64,000 nucleotides of DNA, from positions 1 through 64,000 of the forward strand of contig NZ_BDCD01000017.1 in the NCBI RefSeq assembly GCF_001613325.1. Direction: 5' to 3'. How positions within the stretch are numbered: the first letter of the stretch is position 1; every line of letters starts with the position of its first letter. Position numbers and translations under genes: made by a program. Under the pieces are notes generated by a model. That model worked only from the letters and a program-made list of their open reading frames with translations, was not told where the DNA came from and searched no databases. Positions 61,949 to 64,000 of this stretch are shown here, in pieces. Origin of the DNA: Nocardia yamanashiensis NBRC 100130 (lineage in GTDB: Bacteria; Actinomycetota; Actinomycetes; Mycobacteriales; Mycobacteriaceae).

Positions 61949-62756
61949 CGCCCGCCCCTCCGCGTTCGCGCCCTACCGCGCCGTCATCGGCTCCCGGCTG
62001 CGCGCCCAGCGCGCCTATCCGGTGTCCTTCGCCGCCGACGTCTTCAGCGCCTTTCTCATCGGGCTGGTGGAATTCGGCGAAATGTGGGTGATCTTCAATA
62101 ACGTGCCCCAGCTCGGCGGCCTCGAATTGCCCGGCATGCTCCTGCTTTTCGGCCTCAGCAATACCAGTTTCGCGATCGCCGACATGCTCGTCGGGCACGC
62201 CGACACGCTGCCCGTCTATATTCGCGAAGGCCGTCTGGACGCCTTCTACCTGCGGCCGCAACCGCTGCTGCTGCAACTGATGACCAGCGATCTGGCGCTG
62301 CGCCGGATCGCGCGCATCGCGGTGGCCGCCACCGTGCTCGGATTCGGCGTGGCCCGCAACGACATCGATTGGACGCCCGCGCATCTGGCGCTCTTCGGAC
62401 TCACCCTGCTGTCCGGAATCGCCATCTTCGCCGGGCTTTTCGTCACCGCCGCCGGAGTGCAGTTCTTCCTCATCGACGGATCGGAATTGACCAATTCCTT
62501 CACCTACGGCGGCTCCTACGCGTCCATGCAGCCCACCTCGGTCTTTCCCGGCCCGATGAAACTCGTGTTCGGCTTTCTCGTTCCGGTGGCCTTCACCTCC
62601 TACCTGCCGGCGATCGCCTTGCTCGGGCTGCCCGGACCGCCCGGACTGCCGGCCTGGCTGGCCTGGGCCGCGCCGCTCGCGGCGGTGTGGGTGTGGGCGG
62701 TCGCGCTGTGCATGTGGCGGCTGGGCACCAGGCACTATCAAGGAGGCGGCGGGTGA
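61941..62756 (+). CDS. ABC-2 type exporter permease, second subunit
   Basis: This 271-residue permease with six hydrophobic segments belongs to the COG3694-like partner group (VYIREGRLDAFYLRPQPLLL; GAYPxxI-like region replaced here by YASMQPTSVFPGPMKLVFGF). GTG 61941 follows GGAGG. It overlaps the first permease by eight bases and the ATPase gene by four, so all three are translated together. With the other permease it should form the membrane channel of the exporter. Confidence 0.85.
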   Translation: MADARPSAFAPYRAVIGSRLRAQRAYPVSFAADVFSAFLIGLVEFGEMWVIFNNVPQLGGLELPGMLLLFGLSNTSFAIADMLVGHADTLPVYIREGRLDAFYLRPQPLLLQLMTSDLALRRIARIAVAATVLGFGVARNDIDWTPAHLALFGLTLLSGIAIFAGLFVTAAGVQFFLIDGSELTNSFTYGGSYASMQPTSVFPGPMKLVFGFLVPVAFTSYLPAIALLGLPGPPGLPAWLAWAAPLAAVWVWAVALCMWRLGTRHYQGGGG

Positions 62757-63745
62757 GCATACCGATCATCGAGATCGAAGAGCTGACAAGGACTTTCGTA
62801 CTGCACCGCAGGAGCGGGCGCTGGCGGCGGCGACGCGAGGAGATCACCGCGGTGGACGCCATGAGCTTCCGGGTGGAGCGCGGGGCGGCGGTGGGGTACA
62901 TCGGCGCGAACGGCGCCGGCAAGTCCACCACCATCAAGATGATCACCGGGATCCTGGTGCCGACCACCGGACGGCTGCGCACCTGCGGCTTGGACCCGGT
63001 GCGGCAGCGGCGCGAACTGGCCGGGCGGATCGGGGTGGTGTTCGGGCAGCGCTCGCAACTGTGGTGGGATCTGCCACTGCGCGAATCGTTTTCGATCCTG
63101 GCCGCCATCCACCGCCTCGAACCGGCCGCCGCCCGCACCCGCACCGGGGAGCTGGTGGAGCAGCTGGAAATGAGCGGCACCCTCGATACGCCCGTGCGGC
63201 AGTTGTCGCTGGGACAGCGCATGCGCGCGGAAGTGGCTGCGGCGCTGCTGCATTCGCCGGAACTGGTGATCCTGGACGAACCCACCATCGGGCTGGACGT
63301 GTTGTCCAAACAGCGATTACGCGAGTTCCTGCGTTACGAGCGCGCCGAACGCGGCACCACCCTGCTGCTCACCACGCACGATATGGGCGATATCGAGCGG
63401 CTGTGCGAACGGGTGCTGGTGGTCGATCACGGGCGCCTCGCCTACGACGGTTCGCTCGCCGGGCTGGCCGCCACCGTCGGCGCGCACCGGGTGCTGACCG
63501 TCGACCTGGCCGAGCCCACACCGGATCTCACCGATCTGCCCGGATCCAAATTGCTCGGCAGCGAGGGCGCGGGCATGCGACAGCGGCTGGCCTTCGACAC
63601 CGAGATCACCACCGCCGCGCAATTGCTCGCCGCGGTGTCGGCCCGGGCGGAGGTGCGCGACCTGTCCATCGAGGAACCCGATATCGAGGATGTGGTGCGG
63701 CGGATCTACGAGGCGGCCGGGCCGGTATTCCACCGGGCGGAATGA
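62753..63745 (+). CDS. ABC exporter ATP-binding protein
   Basis: This 330-residue ATPase of the COG4586 type has a long N-terminal strand region (ELTRTFVLHRRSGRWRRRRE), Walker A GANGAGKSTTIKM, the typical Q-loop VFGQRSQLWWDLP, signature LSLGQRMRAEVAAAL, Walker B LVILDEPTIGLD and switch TTHDMGDIE. The C-terminal 100 residues form the extra domain of this group. Start is GTG overlapping the permease stop (GTGA). About 255 bases after its stop, to the window end, hold no gene I can support. Confidence 0.9.
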   Translation: MSIPIIEIEELTRTFVLHRRSGRWRRRREEITAVDAMSFRVERGAAVGYIGANGAGKSTTIKMITGILVPTTGRLRTCGLDPVRQRRELAGRIGVVFGQRSQLWWDLPLRESFSILAAIHRLEPAAARTRTGELVEQLEMSGTLDTPVRQLSLGQRMRAEVAAALLHSPELVILDEPTIGLDVLSKQRLREFLRYERAERGTTLLLTTHDMGDIERLCERVLVVDHGRLAYDGSLAGLAATVGAHRVLTVDLAEPTPDLTDLPGSKLLGSEGAGMRQRLAFDTEITTAAQLLAAVSARAEVRDLSIEEPDIEDVVRRIYEAAGPVFHRAE

Positions 63746-64000
63746 ACCGCGGTGAAATCGAACGAAGTTCGCGAATAAGTCACTTCACGGCCGCTCGCGC
63801 GAGCGGCGTGAGCCGTTGTTCACTCCATTGTTTCCCCCACGATGCGGAGACCACATCTGCTTCTCACATATTTGTGAGCAGATTTGTCATAGCGCATACG
63901 GCCCGGAGTTCCGCGCACCACAAGTGCCATCGCTCGAATTGCGGCGCCCGGCCGGCTGTGCGACGTTGCTGATGATTCTCCGCACGCCCGTGCAGCCGGG

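Overview
The window looks like chromosomal DNA of a high-GC actinomycete, most likely Nocardia or a close relative in the Mycobacteriales. The signs are strong G/C preference at third codon positions, many GTG starts, a mycothiol-type arsenate reductase, a LIP-type secreted lipase, PknB-like kinases and LuxR/HisKA_3 two-component pairs. The genus is an inference; no rRNA is present.

Positions 1 to about 14,282 are an accessory island with less G/C-biased codons than the rest. It ends on the right at a 3' fragment of a tRNA-Arg(TCT) gene (14,241-14,282), the usual scar of integration into a tRNA. The left end and any integrase lie outside the window. The island holds a small operon of a phage-type cytosine-C5 methyltransferase and a ribbon-helix-helix protein, flanked by paired palindromic decamers. 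It also holds a complete class 2 DISARM anti-phage system: drmE, drmA, drmB and drmC on the plus strand, and drmMII on the minus strand meeting drmC tail to tail. A Vsr mismatch endonuclease lies upstream of drmMII, next to a decayed second vsr copy. An unrecognised 208-residue protein sits at the island edge.

From 14.4 to 30.7 kb the genes are ordinary chromosomal ones: a response regulator/histidine kinase pair, a DUF418 membrane protein, a GMC oxidoreductase, an MFS exporter, PnuC, a DUF4389 protein, a second two-component pair whose kinase carries two histidine-domain regions, DoxX, an arsenate reductase, a 39-residue zinc-ribbon protein, and a TetR/DmpA peptidase/amino-acid permease locus.

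From 31 to 38 kb lies a tightly overlapping five-gene operon of the STM4011-STM4015 type: two radical SAM proteins, a sulfatase-like hydrolase, an ATP-grasp-like protein and a leucine-rich-repeat protein. It is followed by two divergently transcribed conserved genes. The operon looks like a small biosynthetic or modification pathway whose product I cannot name.

From 38 to 52.4 kb are a secreted beta-helix protein, a lipase, a LysR regulator with a PhnZ-like HD protein, an ABC exporter with its own two-component system, a cytochrome P450, and an ssuCBAD alkanesulfonate uptake and desulfonation operon.

From 52.5 to 59.6 kb is a tandem array of three paralogous membrane Ser/Thr kinases with one kinase-less sensor paralogue between them. 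It ends at a strong hairpin facing a stand-alone ectB-type aminotransferase. The window closes with a three-gene ABC-2 exporter operon.
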